The notes under the pieces are model-generated. The model saw only the letters and a list, made by a program, of their open reading frames with translations, did not search any database and was not told the DNA's origin. A program made the position numbers and the translations under genes. Of a stretch of DNA of 64,000 nucleotides, positions 34,361-51,845 are shown one piece after another (the stretch's first letter is position 1; each line of letters starts with the position of its first letter). This DNA is from Salvia splendens (Eukaryota > Streptophyta > Magnoliopsida > Lamiales > Lamiaceae): NCBI RefSeq assembly GCF_004379255.2, contig NC_056034.1, positions 40,530,887-40,594,886 of the forward strand. The letters are read 5' to 3'.

Positions 34361-37274
34361 ATGGCGTCTCTACCCCTCTCCTCCTCTTTCAACCTCCGTC
34401 CCCGCCCCCTCTCCACCCCCTCTTCCAAATCCCTCCGCCTCTATCCAACAATTCGATCTTCCATCAAATCCCACATTTCCCCCAATTGTCTACGTCATAA
34501 TCGAATCCAGTCAGTCCACCATAAATCTCCCCTATCACTCTCTCTCCCCTCCCCAAAACGCCTGCTTCTAGCAGCCGCATCTGCTTCCGCCGCCCCTCCC
34601 GCGCCTCAGCCATGGCAGGGGGCTTCCATCAAGCCGCTCGTCGCCTCCATCGCGACAGGCGTGATTCTATGGTTCCTCCCGGCCCCCAACGGCGTCTCCC
34701 GCATCGCGTGGCAGCTGCTCTCCATTTTCCTCGCCACAATCGTCGGAATCATCACCCAGCCCCTGCCGCTGGGCGCCGTCGCGCTCATGGGACTCGGCGC
34801 GTGTGTTCTCACTAAAACGCTGACCTTCGCCGCCGCGTTCTCGGCTTTCGGCGATCCGATCCCGTGGCTTATCGCGCTCGCATTCTTCTTCGCGCGAGGG
34901 TTTATCAAAACTGGATTGGGGAACAGAATTGCGTACCAATTTGTTTCCCTATTTGGAAGCTCGTCGCTAGGGTTAGGGTATAGCTTGGTATTCAGTGAGG
35001 CGCTTTTGGCGCCGGCAATTCCATCCGTCTCCGCCAGAGCCGGCGGCATTTTCTTGCCGTTGGTGAAATCGCTCTGTGTCGCGTGTGGTAGCAATGTAGG
35101 CGATGGGACGGAGAGGAAATTGGGGTCTTGGTTGATGCTCACATGCTTTCAGACATCTGTGATTTCGTCGTCTATGTTTCTGACAGCAATGGCTGCGAAT
35201 CCGTTGGCTGCTAACCTTACTGCAACCACGATAAATATGCAGATTGGATGGATGGATTGGGCCAAGGCTGCAATAGTGCCGGGGTTGGTGTCGTTGATCG
35301 TTGTTCCGTTTCTGCTGTATTTAATCTATCCGCCCACGGTGAAGAGCAGCCCCGATGCTCCTAAACTTGCAAGGGAGAATTTGGCGAAGATGGGGCCGAT
35401 GTCCAAGAACGAGATCATCATGGCTGGAACTCTGCTTCTCACGGTATAGACTTACAAAATTTGAGTTTTTTTTACTTCATTTAGCTCTGCAGATCACCGT
35501 GATTGTTCAAAATGCTTCTATTTTCAGATGTGATTTTATAATCAATACTAGGATTTCTACGATCCTACCCTTTTAGTGGGATATGAATCGAGCAAAATTA
35601 GATCAAGTGATGTAAATTATCTTGGGTCTTAGGATATCCCAAAGTTTGCATCCATTTTAGTAAACAAGAAATTAGCCTACATTGTTTTTATCTGTCTAGG
35701 TTGATCCTCAGAGTTAAACAGCCCCTCATAGAGTAATGATTGGGATTATTGGATGACTTGTCGAGTATGTGTTTTAATTGCTTCCACATCGAGAGATTTT
35801 CAGTTGGTATTCATTTGCACTGTTGATCTTTCACTATGCGTTAGATGTTCAGACAATATTTTGATGCTAGTTATTCTTTGCAACTTGGGTGAAAAACACT
35901 CAGGGTCAAACACTTGTACAACTTATATTTGGTTAAGGAGGGATTTTTTTGGGTAAACCATTGTTTAGCTGATCTATTAACCAATTTGTTTGGATTAATG
36001 ACGCCCTGCATTGTTGCTATAGGTCTCATTCTAATTATAAATTTAAAAAATTTGTTGCTTATTCATTGTTCCTATGCAAAGTAATTTGTGCTGATAGTTG
36101 AAAGTTTTAAATATCAGGTGGGGCTCTGGATTTTTGGTAGTGTCCTGAATGTGGATGCAGTCACTGCTGCAATTCTTGGGTTATCTGTCCTCCTGATAAC
36201 TGGGGTCGTCACATGGAAGGAATGCCTAGCTGAATCAGTTGCGTGGGATACACTGACATGGTTTGCTGCGCTTATTGCAATGGCTGGGTACCTAAACAAA
36301 TACGGTCTTATTTCCTGGTTCAGCCAAACTGTTGTCAAGGTTCGTTTACCTCTATATTCCAAGCCTACTGACAGGAAATGAGTACATATAAAATTTGTTT
36401 GATTTGGTCATGTACAATCTATGTTCATATTTTTGGCCATCAATATGGCAGACTTATTCTCATCTGGTAGTATGCTCTCAATTTGGTAGTATAGATGCAA
36501 CTTATTTTGTTCATCAATCACAGTTATTGTTGGTTAACAGTAAAATAGTTAGGGAAGAAAAGAGTTTTCTTGATTCGTACTTTACCAACATTTTCTTCTC
36601 TTATCCATTTGAGATGTCTCCTTTATGACAATAATATGGGTACTTCATCTCTCTAATGGAATGGCATTGATATAACATAAGCCCTACAACGTTGTCCAAA
36701 CAAGGATTTTGGTCTATTCATTGTTCAATACTTCAGAAGCTTTAACGCCTAAGAACATGAATACAATGGTAATCACATCTGTTTCTGCTTATTATAATTC
36801 AAAATCTCAACTCTATTTGTGTGTGTATTTGGTCTTTTGTTCCTCTTCATTTCCATTGCTTACTTAAATAGCATCGAATCACGGAATAATTCTGTTTTCT
36901 TGTCTATGCAGTTTGTTGGTGGATTGGGTCTTTCGTGGCAGCTATCTTTTGGCATTCTTGTCCTACTATACTTCTATTCCCATTATTTCTTTGCGAGCGG
37001 GGCTGCTCATATTGGTGCCATGTTTACAGCATTCTTGTCAGTAGCGAGCGCTCTGGGTACTCCACCCTATCTCGGTGCTGTCGTGCTCTCCTTTCTTTCC
37101 AATCTTATGGGAGGCATTACTCACTATGGGATAGGATCAGCACCTGTGTTTTATGGTGCTGGTTACGTCCCACTCGCCAAATGGTGGGGCTACGGCTTCT
37201 TCATCTCGATCGTCAATCTTGTGATTTGGCTCGGAGTTGGAGGGATATGGTGGAAGGCCATCGGCTTGTGGTAG
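34361..37274 (+). CDS. DIT1: chloroplast 2-oxoglutarate/malate translocator DiT1
   Basis: Three exons, 34361-35443, 36118-36339 and 36912-37274, join in phase 0 to 555 residues. The first 80-90 residues are rich in Ser, Pro and Arg with no acidic residues, as in a chloroplast transit peptide. The rest is about twelve hydrophobic segments of the DASS/SLC13 family. Recognisable blocks include SAFGDPIPWLIALAFFFARG and the C-terminal AALIAMAGYLNKYGL and GGITHYGIGSAPVFYGAGY. DiT1 in the inner envelope exchanges 2-oxoglutarate for malate, supplying carbon skeletons for ammonia assimilation and photorespiration. Length and exon pattern are normal for the family. DiT2 is the main alternative; the sequence reads closer to DiT1, but I could not align it. 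Confidence 0.92.
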
Positions 37275-38240
37275 AAGCATGGACGAGTTCCTATATATTT
37301 TTGTGCTTCATATTCACATAAATAACTCTTTGAGTTTTGAGATTTCGATACTCTTTTTAACGGAATGAGGATTTACAAGTTTTGGTGGGGGAGAAGGTAA
37401 ATGAGCCTTACAATTGTGTATCATTATCTTTTCCATAAGAGGTCAAGGGTTTGAGCATTTGTTGAGTAGTTAGGTTTAAAATCACGAGCAAGAAAGCAAG
37501 TAGAATTATGTATTTATTGATGGTGAAATTGAACCGATTTTAGCTTTTCTTACTTATGAACCCATGGAAATAAAGTTCACCACTCTTCCACATGTGGACA
37601 AGGTGAGGCAAAAATTTCATTCAATTCAACAAAAACAAAATAGGTTAAAAAAAGTAATGCTATTTTTATATAATTTTATTTTAGAATAAAATGTGAAGGA
37701 AATAAATTATTAATAATGTGGGGTTTATCATTTATTATAAAAATGAATTGAGATTTTTAATGGGATGAATCAAAATAGAAAAATGGGACTAGTGGATGTT
37801 CCAAATAAAAATTACGATAAAATCTGATTATAATAAAATGGGTGATCTTTATTTCAAAGAAATCGTTCTCGGCCCAAATCAAGTCCTCTAACCCAATAAA
37901 ATATTCGGATCAGTTTGACCCGGCCCAAAATCAACTCGGGTTGACCGACCATAACCGCCGAAACAATGATTCTTCTCCTCCACCGAATTAAATAAGCTAT
38001 TTTTTGAGTAGTACTATAAATCCAAACACTTAAAAAGGCATATTATAACTACTTTTGAATAAATTATTGTGCTTTTTATTTTTCTTTAGTTTTACCATAG
38101 TAACCCATTTTTCACTCTAAAATCAGATCTAATCTTTTTCACCTGCAATTTCTGTCGGTTCTGATTTCCCGCGTCTATACATACACCAATTCTTCACCGC
38201 GTTGAGGTTTTTGTAATGCTGGTGGATTCCAACTGAAAAA
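37275..38240. other. intergenic DNA between DiT1 and RWA, including the RWA 5' UTR
   Basis: Holds the 3' end of the DiT1 transcript and, near 38110-38240, the likely promoter and leader of the RWA gene. No other gene seen. Confidence 0.5.
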
Positions 38241-43169
<4,929 letters not shown>

Positions 43170-43488
43170 AATTAGGGATTACAGCAAACGAGAAAAAGCA
43201 GATTATTGATGTGCTGGGATCGAACATCAAATTGAGTAATTGCTCAATATACAATTTTAGTGTATGGTATATGGGAGAGGTCTGGTAAAATTGTGTATAG
43301 AAAGGGCAGGGCTCTTTAGCTATGAAAATCTACTACAGACTTGACCATTGTTGTGAATCATGTTCGTGATTTCCACTCTGCTACTGTATTTGATGTCATT
43401 TTATCTACCATGAAATCCCATTTTTAAAGAATTCATTTGGTAAAGGGTTACTACTTACTAGTCTTTTTGAATTGTTCCTTACCTAATA

Positions 43489-43560
43489 CTCCCTCTCCGT
43501 ACCATAAAACTAACACATTTTGAGAATTGGTAAAATAGTGAAAATTGAAAGAAAAAAGGT
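43489..43560. mobile_element. truncated Stowaway-like end
   Basis: TA at 43487-43488 is followed by ctccctctccgtacc. No matching right end with the same inner sequence is found before the next elements, so this is a fragment or a divergent element. Confidence 0.4.
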
Positions 43561-43583
43561 TTACTATACACTACAAAACAATA

Positions 43584-43783
43584 CTCCCCTGTTCCAAGGA
43601 AGATGACTCCTTCCTTGGGCGGTACGGGATTTTATGCAGATTTATTTTATTTGTTAATTGGAAAGAGTAAAGTAAGAGAGAAAGAATAAAGTAGAGATAA
43701 AGTGTTTTGATTTATAATAATGAATCATCTTGATTGGGACAAACCAAAAAATATGTGAGTCACTGTCAATGTGACAGAGGGAG
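43584..43783. mobile_element. Stowaway-type MITE
   Basis: A 200-bp element begins ctcccctgttccaagg and ends gtgacagagggag, with TA on each side (43582-43583 and 43784-43785). It lies in the 3' flank of the RWA gene. Confidence 0.7.
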
Positions 43784-43838
43784 TACTAACTTATAGTGAG
43801 ATCCACTAGTCATTTTATAGTGTGTAGCATCAAATGTA

Positions 43839-44065
43839 CTCCCTTCATTCTATAGTAGTAGATGCGTTTCTTTTCGACACGCGATTTAAGAAAAAATATT
43901 TTAAATAAGTTAAGGAAAAATAAAGTAGAAAATGAAAAAGATAGAGAAACTAAATAAAGTGAGAAGAAATGTATTAACTTTTTTACTAAAAAAATAAAAA
44001 TGATTTCACTACTATGGAACAGACCACAATGGCAAAATGACTCCACTACTATAGAACAAAGGGAG
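43839..44065. mobile_element. Stowaway-type MITE
   Basis: A 227-bp element begins ctcccttcattctatagtag and ends ctactatagaacaaagggag, an extended inverted repeat. It is flanked by TA at 43837-43838 and 44066-44067. Confidence 0.8.
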
Positions 44066-44462
44066 TAGTAGGCAATCTCCACTAGATTGGAGTAACGCAA
44101 ATGGAGAATAAAATCCACCTTATTAGATAGAAAAAAAGCTACCTAAAAAAAGAATTGTCTATTTTTTATGGGCTGAAGAGAGCAGCAATTGCGTAGAGAG
44201 AGTTGGTGTATGGCAATTGGCAAATCTAATAAATTCATGGTTGTAAATCGTTGTCTTGTCCAAACCACGCATAATTGGGAAAAAAGAAGTCAATAACTGA
44301 GTTCTATAAACCAAAATCTTGCACTTGTTATCCAAATAGTAAAATACAAACAAAAATAAGTTAACGTTCTCATACATTTATCCTATTGCAGATTAAATCA
44401 AGTGTCACAAATGGTTATACAATGCAAGGTTGCCGCCATGAAACCGCCCCATAGCAGAGTCC

Positions 44463-45510
44463 TCAGAATATATGAACCATATCGTAGGCAAATCTTTCTC
44501 AATGTCAAGGAACACAGGCAATGATTGGAATAGAAGACACTCTGATTTATACTATGTGTCGGTGTGCACGAGATAGCATTGTGTGTGCGCGTGTCTCACC
44601 CAAATGCCAAGTGATCAAAACTAGTTTAGCAATTGATGCTAGATATAATATATGATGAGATGAAGCAAGAATAAGATTTTTTTCCAAGACTGAAATGTTA
44701 TAAAAGGAAAAAGAGTAAGGATACGTCCAGAATAGCACGAAAGACTGCAAGAAGTGAAGAAACGGCATGGTTAAACATATTATCATGAAAATATGTAAAG
44801 CAATTGATGCATACAGTCAAGAATCAACAATTCAATTCACAAGATGCAAGGTGTATTCTTTTGTGACCTATAATATCATAGACCACGGTTTGCTTATAAA
44901 CAACAAATTAGTGATCCTCAATATTATGTGAATGAATTTATCGTTATCTCTAGATCAACTAGAGAAAGTCTAAACCGGCACAAAACTACTATACTCATAA
45001 AAGAACATTCACAAGAACACCACATGTTTATGCTTAAATGAGCAACACATTCACCTCAAGAACTACATAAATGAGACAAAGATGATGTTAAAGAGTTACC
45101 AAAAGTCCGCCTAGAATGCCATCGAAGACAATCTTGTTCCAGCTATCGAAAAAAGAATGAACAGCAAAGCCAGTCTTTGCAGCCAGCCCTACAGTAGTAA
45201 TAGCCATGATGACAAAATAGAAAATAAATCCCGTCAAGGCCGTGTACCCCAAAATTCCAGCAATCACGCCACCTATGATAGACATAAATGTGCGGCTGCA
45301 GCAAAGGCAAAGAAGAAAGGTTTAGAACGTAGTATTCTTTTACACAAAACACAGAATTGCAGGATGGCAACACAAATAAGTATAATGAGCAAACCTATAA
45401 TTGATAATTCTTGTGTTGTTTTGCATATTTTCGACATTAAAAGTTGGTATCTCATCCAATGCATCACTTGATTTCTTCTTCTGCCCATTCGAATCATCAT
45501 GGACTGCCAT
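44463..45510 (-). CDS. EMC6: ER membrane protein complex subunit 6 (EMC6)
   Basis: Four coding exons, 45510-45395, 45295-45100, 44744-44725 and 44493-44463, join in phase to 120 residues. The third is only 20 bases and the fourth 31, which hides them from simple frame scans; they are placed by phase and by the family C-terminus (SFVLFWT, then FAYDMVHIF). The N-terminus is hydrophilic, followed by the conserved NY-SRTFMSIIGGVIAGILG block and two to three membrane helices. EMC6 is a core membrane subunit of the ER insertase complex that places tail-anchored and polytopic proteins into the membrane. The length is normal. A leader intron runs from 46099 to 45549. Confidence 0.93.
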
Positions 45511-46130
45511 TGCTCTCTCTTCCCTCCTTCCAAATTCTCAAAGCCTTTCTAAAATTAACAAATCATATCAACTTTGAGCAACCAATGCAACAAAAACAGC
45601 TCACAAAAAATTTAACAAAAAAAAAAAATAGAAATCCCAATGATATCAACAATCATTCCTCAAACCCTTCCGAGACTACTAATCACAACTCACAATAAAT
45701 TCAACAAAAAATTGAGCAACCAATGTAAATACAACAGCTCACAGTAAACTGAGACGAAGATATTTCATTTTTAAATCAATCTTAGCACATAATCCACTCT
45801 CTATTTTGGCGTGAGGTTTGGGGATTGGAGTAGATTTGTTAGAGTTACTATCACAGCTCACGATAAATTCAACGAAAACGAGAAGCTCATTATACGATAT
45901 ACAAAGCTGAAAACCCTAAGATTTAAGATTTAGAATCAAAATCACACCAATTCGCAACGAACCTAGAATCAAAATCACCCTAATTCGAAGTAGAAACCAA
46001 TTAAAGCAAGTAATTTACAAAAGAAACAGATGAATTTTAAGAGATCTGAGATTGAACAGCAACATTTAGTAAAATTATTAGCAGCGAGTGCGAAATTACC
46101 TCGAAATTTATGTGGAGACTGAGATCGATC
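45511..46130 (-). promoter_or_regulatory. 5' UTR with leader intron of EMC6
   Basis: On the minus strand a donor follows the exon ending at 46100, and an acceptor precedes the exon resuming at 45548, giving a leader intron of 551 bases. The start of transcription is probably close to 46130. Inferred from splice signals. Confidence 0.45.
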
Positions 46131-46646
46131 AATGCTTGGTAAAAAATTCGTAAATTGTTAAATATACTTATAAATTGGATTGACCCGCTTCTATTATTGG
46201 GCCCTATAAATCTAGCATGAATCGAACATTCTTATTTGGGCTTTTTGCTATTCTCCCATTTAATGGGCTTAAAAAGCATGGCTAAATGTTATGTATATTC
46301 CCTTCGTCCCATTAGCGTTAGGCCATATGTTTTTTTTTTCCTTGTCATTACTATCAAGTCATTTCTACTTTATTTTTTATCAAAAAAAATATTCACTAAA
46401 TAAAGAACATGTATAGGTATTTTTTATTTAATTAAATATACTAATTTGTGTTTCTAAATGCATTACCTATGCTTCAAAATATATATCTTAGATCCTAGTG
46501 TTCCGACTAAAATTAAGGAACTGAAATGGAAGTATTCCACAAAAGGAAAGATGTACTCCAAATTTGACAAATGTGTTCACAACTTAAGAATGCTTTTTTA
46601 AGCAAAAAAAAAATTGGCCAATTCCAAAAGGTGTATTGGTCCTTGA
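46131..46646. other. AT-rich intergenic DNA
   Basis: Upstream flank of EMC6. A Stowaway-like fragment (ttcgtcccatt) lies near 46300 without a partner. No gene seen. Confidence 0.5.
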
Positions 46647-47919
46647 GAGCATCCATAATGGATGTCTTAGTGGGCGCCTTAGTGGTTGCCACATTAGCAT
46701 TTCTTAGTCCGACCCTTCTTTCTGCAATGGTTTTGCCCTAGTGTCCATCCTATCAATTTCCATTTTTCATTTCAATTTTAATATTTTATTTTTTTATGTC
46801 TACACAATATAAATAGCAAAATTAGATATTAAATTAAAGAACTAGCAAAACATACATTACTTAATTCAAAAAAAAATTACAACAAAATTACTTAAAAGAG
46901 GTACAATTTCAGCGACCCCTACGTGCCCAAACTTCTTCAACCATGTCGTTCATTAGTTGAAGATGGGCTTTTCGGTTGCGCATGTTCTCCTCTTCTTGTA
47001 ATCGTTCACTGACTCCAAAGGGTAAACCTCAAATGACCGGCGGGGTTGCATGACCTGCGCTCAACGCACATGACATTGGCGATATGATGCATGTACCAGG
47101 AACGAGCCTGGCCTTTCACTATTGCCCTAACGCACTTGAAGCACACCGAATCCTCGCTCCACGGCCTCCCGTGCAGACTCTTGCCGCTGTGCAAAAAAGG
47201 CTCTATTTGGCCAACTGACGAAGCGCAACCGTGCACTTCGTAAGCGGGGATAGACTGATTATGTGGGCCGCATCTTGCCGCTGCAAGAAGTACTCGTAGC
47301 GCGCATCCATCGTTTGAACAATGTTGAGAAACAGTTGTCGCAACATCCTAAACCATCAGCGAAAAACCGTCGGTCCCCACCGTGGTTCATCGGCGAAGTA
47401 GTCTTTGAACAGACGTGATGAGCTAGGCCATGCTCTTGATGGACAGATGTCCGGTAGCGGATGGGCCTCGGGACCTGCTCTTCGGCTTGCTCTTGCTCCT
47501 GTATTGCACGAATACCTCCGAGAATCTGGTCCCCTAAAGCAAACATTTCGCGTTCCATAGCCCGATTTAGATCTTCTCCGAGAAACATTTTGGAAAAGTG
47601 AGTGAAAGAGAGATGTTTGATTGAAAGATGTTGTGTGAGAGTTGTGTGAAATGAGTGGAATTTTAGGTGTATTTATAGAGAGAAAAAAAAAATAAAAAAA
47701 TGAAAAACGCGTCGCTCGTCCTCGTCCTAATCGTCCTTGCCCCTGCAATGGGCGGACGAGGGATCGGGCGACGGGTTGGGCGTCCGACTGAGACGACCGA
47801 ACTTTCAGTCGTCCCACTCGTCCATCCGATCGGTCTTCCGCCTGCAATGGGTGGACGATCGCGAACGAGCCAAAATTTGGTCGATTGGGCGGACGATCCC
47901 ACAACCATTGTGGATGCTC
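46647..47919. mobile_element. Harbinger element with decayed transposase pieces
   Basis: A 1273-bp element has termini gagcatccataatgg and ccattgtggatgctc. Flanks are TGA (46644-46646) and TAA (47920-47922), a duplication with one mismatch. It belongs to the same terminal family as 4466-4909, 26397-27556 and 55195-55945. Confidence 0.82.
46900..47588 (-). pseudogene. Harbinger transposase, fragmentary
   Basis: Leftward frames from 47588 start with a leucine/glutamate-rich N-terminus and then a RPIRYRTSVHQEHGLAHH block in the position of the RRRTYIHREH-type block of plant Harbinger transposases. A shifted frame continues with YFADEPRWGPTVFR. After that, only C-terminal-like fragments remain near 47236-47006. 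The middle, with at least one catalytic Asp, is deleted and several frames are used. It is non-functional. Confidence 0.7.
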
Positions 47920-47922
47920 TAA

Positions 47923-48987
47923 AACTCACAAAGTTTTACCAAAATTTTGTATTTTTCATGAACTTTAAAGTTGGTCACGAAAATAATGATCTTGGGCTTG
48001 TAGTTAATTTCCCATGAAAACTTTTTGTTCCCCTGCTAATTGGAAATTCACTAGAATGAATGAGTTCATGATTTTTTTCAACCAAATTTGAAGTCATAAG
48101 AAATACTCCACTCGTTCCAACTAAGTTGAGTCAAAACTTTTGGATATGAAGACTAAGAAGTTATGTTGAAAAGTAGGAGAGATGAAAGTAAATTACAAAA
48201 GATAAAGAGAGTGTAAAACAGGTGATGGAATAAAATAATTAAGAAAGATAAGATGTATTGTTTTTTATCAAAAAAGAAAATGACTCAACTTAATTGGAAC
48301 AATCCAAAAACGAATACAACTAACTTAGTTGGGATGTAGGGAATATCAAATTAGGTCAAAATTTGTGATTTTACCTACCTATATTAACTCCACTAAATTT
48401 CATTTTCACAATATTTGATATGACACTAAACATTACTCCTTGGCAAGTAATTAAATTAAATGAATTAATATGAGAACTTGGATCTGAAATCTTATAGTAA
48501 AATAAAATATGGAGTATAAAATATTTGATTACGTTTGACTTAACATGAAAATTAAAAATGAAATGAATACCGTTTCAAATAAGAATTTTTGTGTGTGAGA
48601 AATAATAAATGATTAATTCTAAATAAGGTATTGGTCCCAAAATCACAGACATGGCCTAATTTGATATTTTGCATGAAATAAAATTTGATCGAAAATCATA
48701 ACCCTATTTCTTATAGTGAATTTCTCATTAATTAAAAAAAATAGATTTCGGGGGATATTCACTACAAATATTAAATTCATGAGTTTTGCGACTAACTTTA
48801 AAGTTTATGAAAATTCCCAAATTTTAGCCAACATTTATAATTTTAAAACTAATACTCCCTCCGTCCACGAATAGGAGTCTCGTTTACTTTTTTATACTTG
48901 TTTTATAAAAATGATAATAAATAGTTAAAGTGGAGAAATGATAAAGTAAGAGAGATAAAAATGATTGATTATATATATCACATTTTT
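47923..48987. other. AT-rich intergenic DNA with Stowaway-like remnants
   Basis: Contains a probable Stowaway-like element (48106-48343) and, at 48855, a lone Stowaway left end (ctccctccgtccacg) with no right end found. No gene seen. Confidence 0.5.
48106..48343. mobile_element. probable Stowaway-like MITE
   Basis: Begins ctccactcgttccaacta and ends agttgggatgtagggaa, which are inverted and related. TA lies on each side (48104-48105 and 48344-48345). The terminal match is imperfect. Confidence 0.5.
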
Positions 48988-49412
48988 ATCACAATTATGG
49001 GTTTACTATATCTTAATTAAGAGCAATTTGAAAAGAATAACTATTCTGGGAATCAAGAAATAAGATCACAAATCACAATTATGGGTTTACTATATCTTAA
49101 TTAAGAGCAATTTAAATATTTTGGGAATAAAGAAAGACAGAGATCACAATTATAAGTGTCTTTCCAATGCATTCAAGATCACAATTATGGGTGTATTTCC
49201 AATTCATTTATGGTCATATAGTAATATTTTAAGAGCAATTTAAAAGAATAACTATTCTGGGAATCAAGAATCAAGATCAATCACAATTATGGGTTTACTA
49301 AGAGCAATTTAAATTTTGGGAATCATAAAGATCACAACAATATCTTAAAGAGCAATTCAAAAGTATAATTACTCATTTTGGGAATCAAGAAATAAGATCA
49401 CAATTATGAGTG
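48988..49412. repeat. promoter-proximal repeat array of the peptide gene
   Basis: About six to seven irregular direct units, some 55-100 bp each. Typical elements are gatcacaattatgggt, actatatcttaattaagagc, agagcaatttaaaag, and gggaatcaagaa. The last unit (gatcacaattatgagtgtat) runs straight into the TATA box at 49413. A partner array at 57285-57860 has the same motifs in the same order nearest the gene. Confidence 0.8.
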
Positions 49413-49420
49413 TATAAATA
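49413..49420 (+). promoter_or_regulatory. TATA box of the intact cysteine-rich peptide gene
   Basis: TATAAATA lies 63 bases upstream of the start codon, leaving room for a leader of about 30-40 bases. It is preceded by the last unit of the repeat array. Confidence 0.75.
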
Positions 49421-49482
49421 GGACATGCAATGGGAAAGAGGATACTCAAAACACACTACACACAATCAAAAGAAGAAGAAAA

Positions 49483-50101
49483 ATGGCAACGTTCAACAAA
49501 TCATTTGGCCTCATCCTCTTGCTCGTTTTAGCCTCTGGTAAACTACTTTGCTAGTACTATAAATTACATCAGTTTAGTAGGGCAATTGGCCACTAATATC
49601 TCAAAATTTGGACGAATTCCAATTTTCGTATGAACTTAAAACTTGATTAAAAATCATGAACCCTATTATGGTTTGATATTTGCAACGCTCGATGATTCCG
49701 GCTAAATTGATGCCTATTTGGCTCGCTCGATAACACAGGTGGCCCAAAACGACGTTCATTATTTTTAAGACCAAGTTTAAAGATCATTGAAAATTTTGAA
49801 ATTCAACCAGTTTGTTATATTAGCGACCAATTGTCCTTAAGTTTACACTAATTTACAATTTTACATGGTACTATTAATTATATTTGTATAAAATGATGCA
49901 GTGGCTGAATTTGGAATGGCAACAAAAAGATGCACTCTTGGAAATGGTGAATGTGGTGAACGAATATGTTGTGAAGGAGGAATTTGCGGTGACAGTTGTT
50001 GTGATGCTAAATGCAAGACGAAATATGTCTTAGGCAATTCTCAGGGTTATTGCAATAGGATTGCTTCACAAAATTTATGTTTCTGCGAATTTGATTGTTA
50101 A
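49483..50101 (+). CDS. secreted cysteine-rich (defensin-like) peptide
   Basis: Two exons, 49483-49537 and 49902-50101, join in phase to 84 residues. Residues 1-20 or so form a signal peptide with a Leu/Val core (FGLILLLVLAS). The mature part, about 62 residues, has twelve cysteines: C-x6-C-x4-CC-x4-C-x3-CC-x3-C-x12-C-x8-C-x1-C-x3-C. The end (CFCEFDC) and the intron right after the signal-peptide exon are typical of plant defensin-like genes. Such peptides act outside the cell in defence or in pollen-pistil signalling; which applies here is unknown. The spacing does not fit the classic eight-cysteine defensin, so the subfamily is uncertain. A damaged second copy is at 63066-63456. Confidence 0.8.
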
Positions 50102-50289
50102 TCAGGTTATTGTTACTCATCTTTCGTTTCAAATATAAAATTCAATAGATGAAATAAATTACTTTTGTTTGTGATATGGAGTAATATAAGTATATAACTG
50201 AATGGCCGCGGTTTAATATTTCTGAAATTCTTTATTATTAAGTGAGAATAGTAAATATTCGTAAGAAAAGAGAATTATTTTCAAGAGTC

Positions 50290-50903
50290 CCATTATTCAC
50301 AAATTCAGTCTTTAAAACCGAACTAGAGACCAAATTAGGACCATTAGATCTTGTTTTTGATGGATTAGATGGGCTGATGTTGTGTTATTTTTCGCATTCA
50401 TTATATACCGAATTTACTTCAACTGAAAGATAATTATGGCATAACACATCATGAAGTAATAAACTAATGAAATGAAGTAATAAACTAATGGAATGAAGTA
50501 ATAGCATGACTGAATGAAGTAATATTGTATTTCAATAAAATGTCATATTTACTTACTTCATTACTAGCGTTCATTTGGTTCATTATTTATTGAATATAGT
50601 TCATTACTACCGCTTAACGTTTAACACTAAAATTTGTTGTATCATTAATGTATTTCAATAACATGTCAAAATTACTTCATAGCATACGTTCATTTAATTC
50701 ATTATTTAGTGAATATAATTCATTATTTACTCCATCAAGTTTTTATTGAATAAAAAAATATAAATAATAAAAAAATAAAAAAGTTTTTATTGAATAAAAT
50801 ATTAAATTCATTGTAAATTAATCCTAACCACAAGATTAAGAAAATGGAGGGCCCTAATTTGGTCTCTAATTCGGTCTTTAAAAAGGGTTCGACATTGATC
50901 ACA
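50290..50903. mobile_element. unclassified inverted-repeat insertion downstream of the peptide gene
   Basis: This AT-rich stretch is absent from the corresponding place in the second block (near 63640). Arms at 50312-50340 and 50853-50881 are inverted repeats of about 29 bp (ttaaaaccgaactagagacc on the left, with two mismatches). Inside are repeats of aatgaagtaat on one side and ttcattatt on the other. No coding capacity. Exact ends and duplication are unclear. Confidence 0.55.
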
Positions 50904-51810
50904 ACTACAAACTTAATTTCTTAGGCAATCAGACTTTGAAAATAAAACCGAAGTATTACCATGAAACACGATATTTGAATACCCGAAAAAAGGTATTTCA
51001 AATATAATTATAAAAATATTTAATTAATAGTGATTTATTAACAATTAATGATATCTATACATATATAAAAGTTGAGTTGTGGGGGCATTTTGGGAATTTA
51101 AATTTTTGGAAGCAAGTTTTATTTGTTATTATTTAGCTTTAATGACATTACTATTAGATTAGCCGGCAGTTTAAAAAAAACGCAATATTGATATTTAAGG
51201 GAGATATTAACAAAACTGTCATTATAAATAATTTAATAATATTATAAATTGAACAGTTTCTTTTATCGATTTTATGATAATTGAAGGGAGTATGGAAGAG
51301 AAAAAGTTTTAGAAAACTAAAGCTAATTGCTAATACACATCTTTATATATTTGTGATGAATGTAATAACTATTAATGTAATATAAATGTAGACGTGCAAA
51401 GCTATTTAAATAAAAATGTGGTTGATATATGCAATATGTGAGTGATTATCATCATCATACTTTAAAGGCTATGCTGCCGTTACTCTCACAAGGAGTATAA
51501 TTCTTGAATTCTAAAAGCACTCAAAACGTTGGGCTACTAAATTATTTAAAAGATTATTAATGGCATCTAATTATCTCACAAAACCTTTCATACACGTTCG
51601 CATCGTGGATCGTAACTATATCAAAATTACTTTATTTGAATTTCAAAATTCTACACAATGGAAAACTCATGAGGTGAAAACTAAATATTTTTTTTTAAAA
51701 TTCAAGATAACTTAAAAAATTGAAGTGAAAAAGATTTGGAAATGAAACGGTTTTGTAAGCCAAATTAATTACTCATTTCAACAAAACTCTATAAATAGCA
51801 ATTGACGTGA

Positions 51811-51845
51811 ACTCACTCACTCACTCACTCACTCACTCACTCACT
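51811..51845. repeat. (ACTC)n microsatellite
   Basis: Eight to nine uninterrupted copies of the tetranucleotide, inside the Helitron and about 20 bp downstream of a TATA-like ctataaata. Confidence 0.9.
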
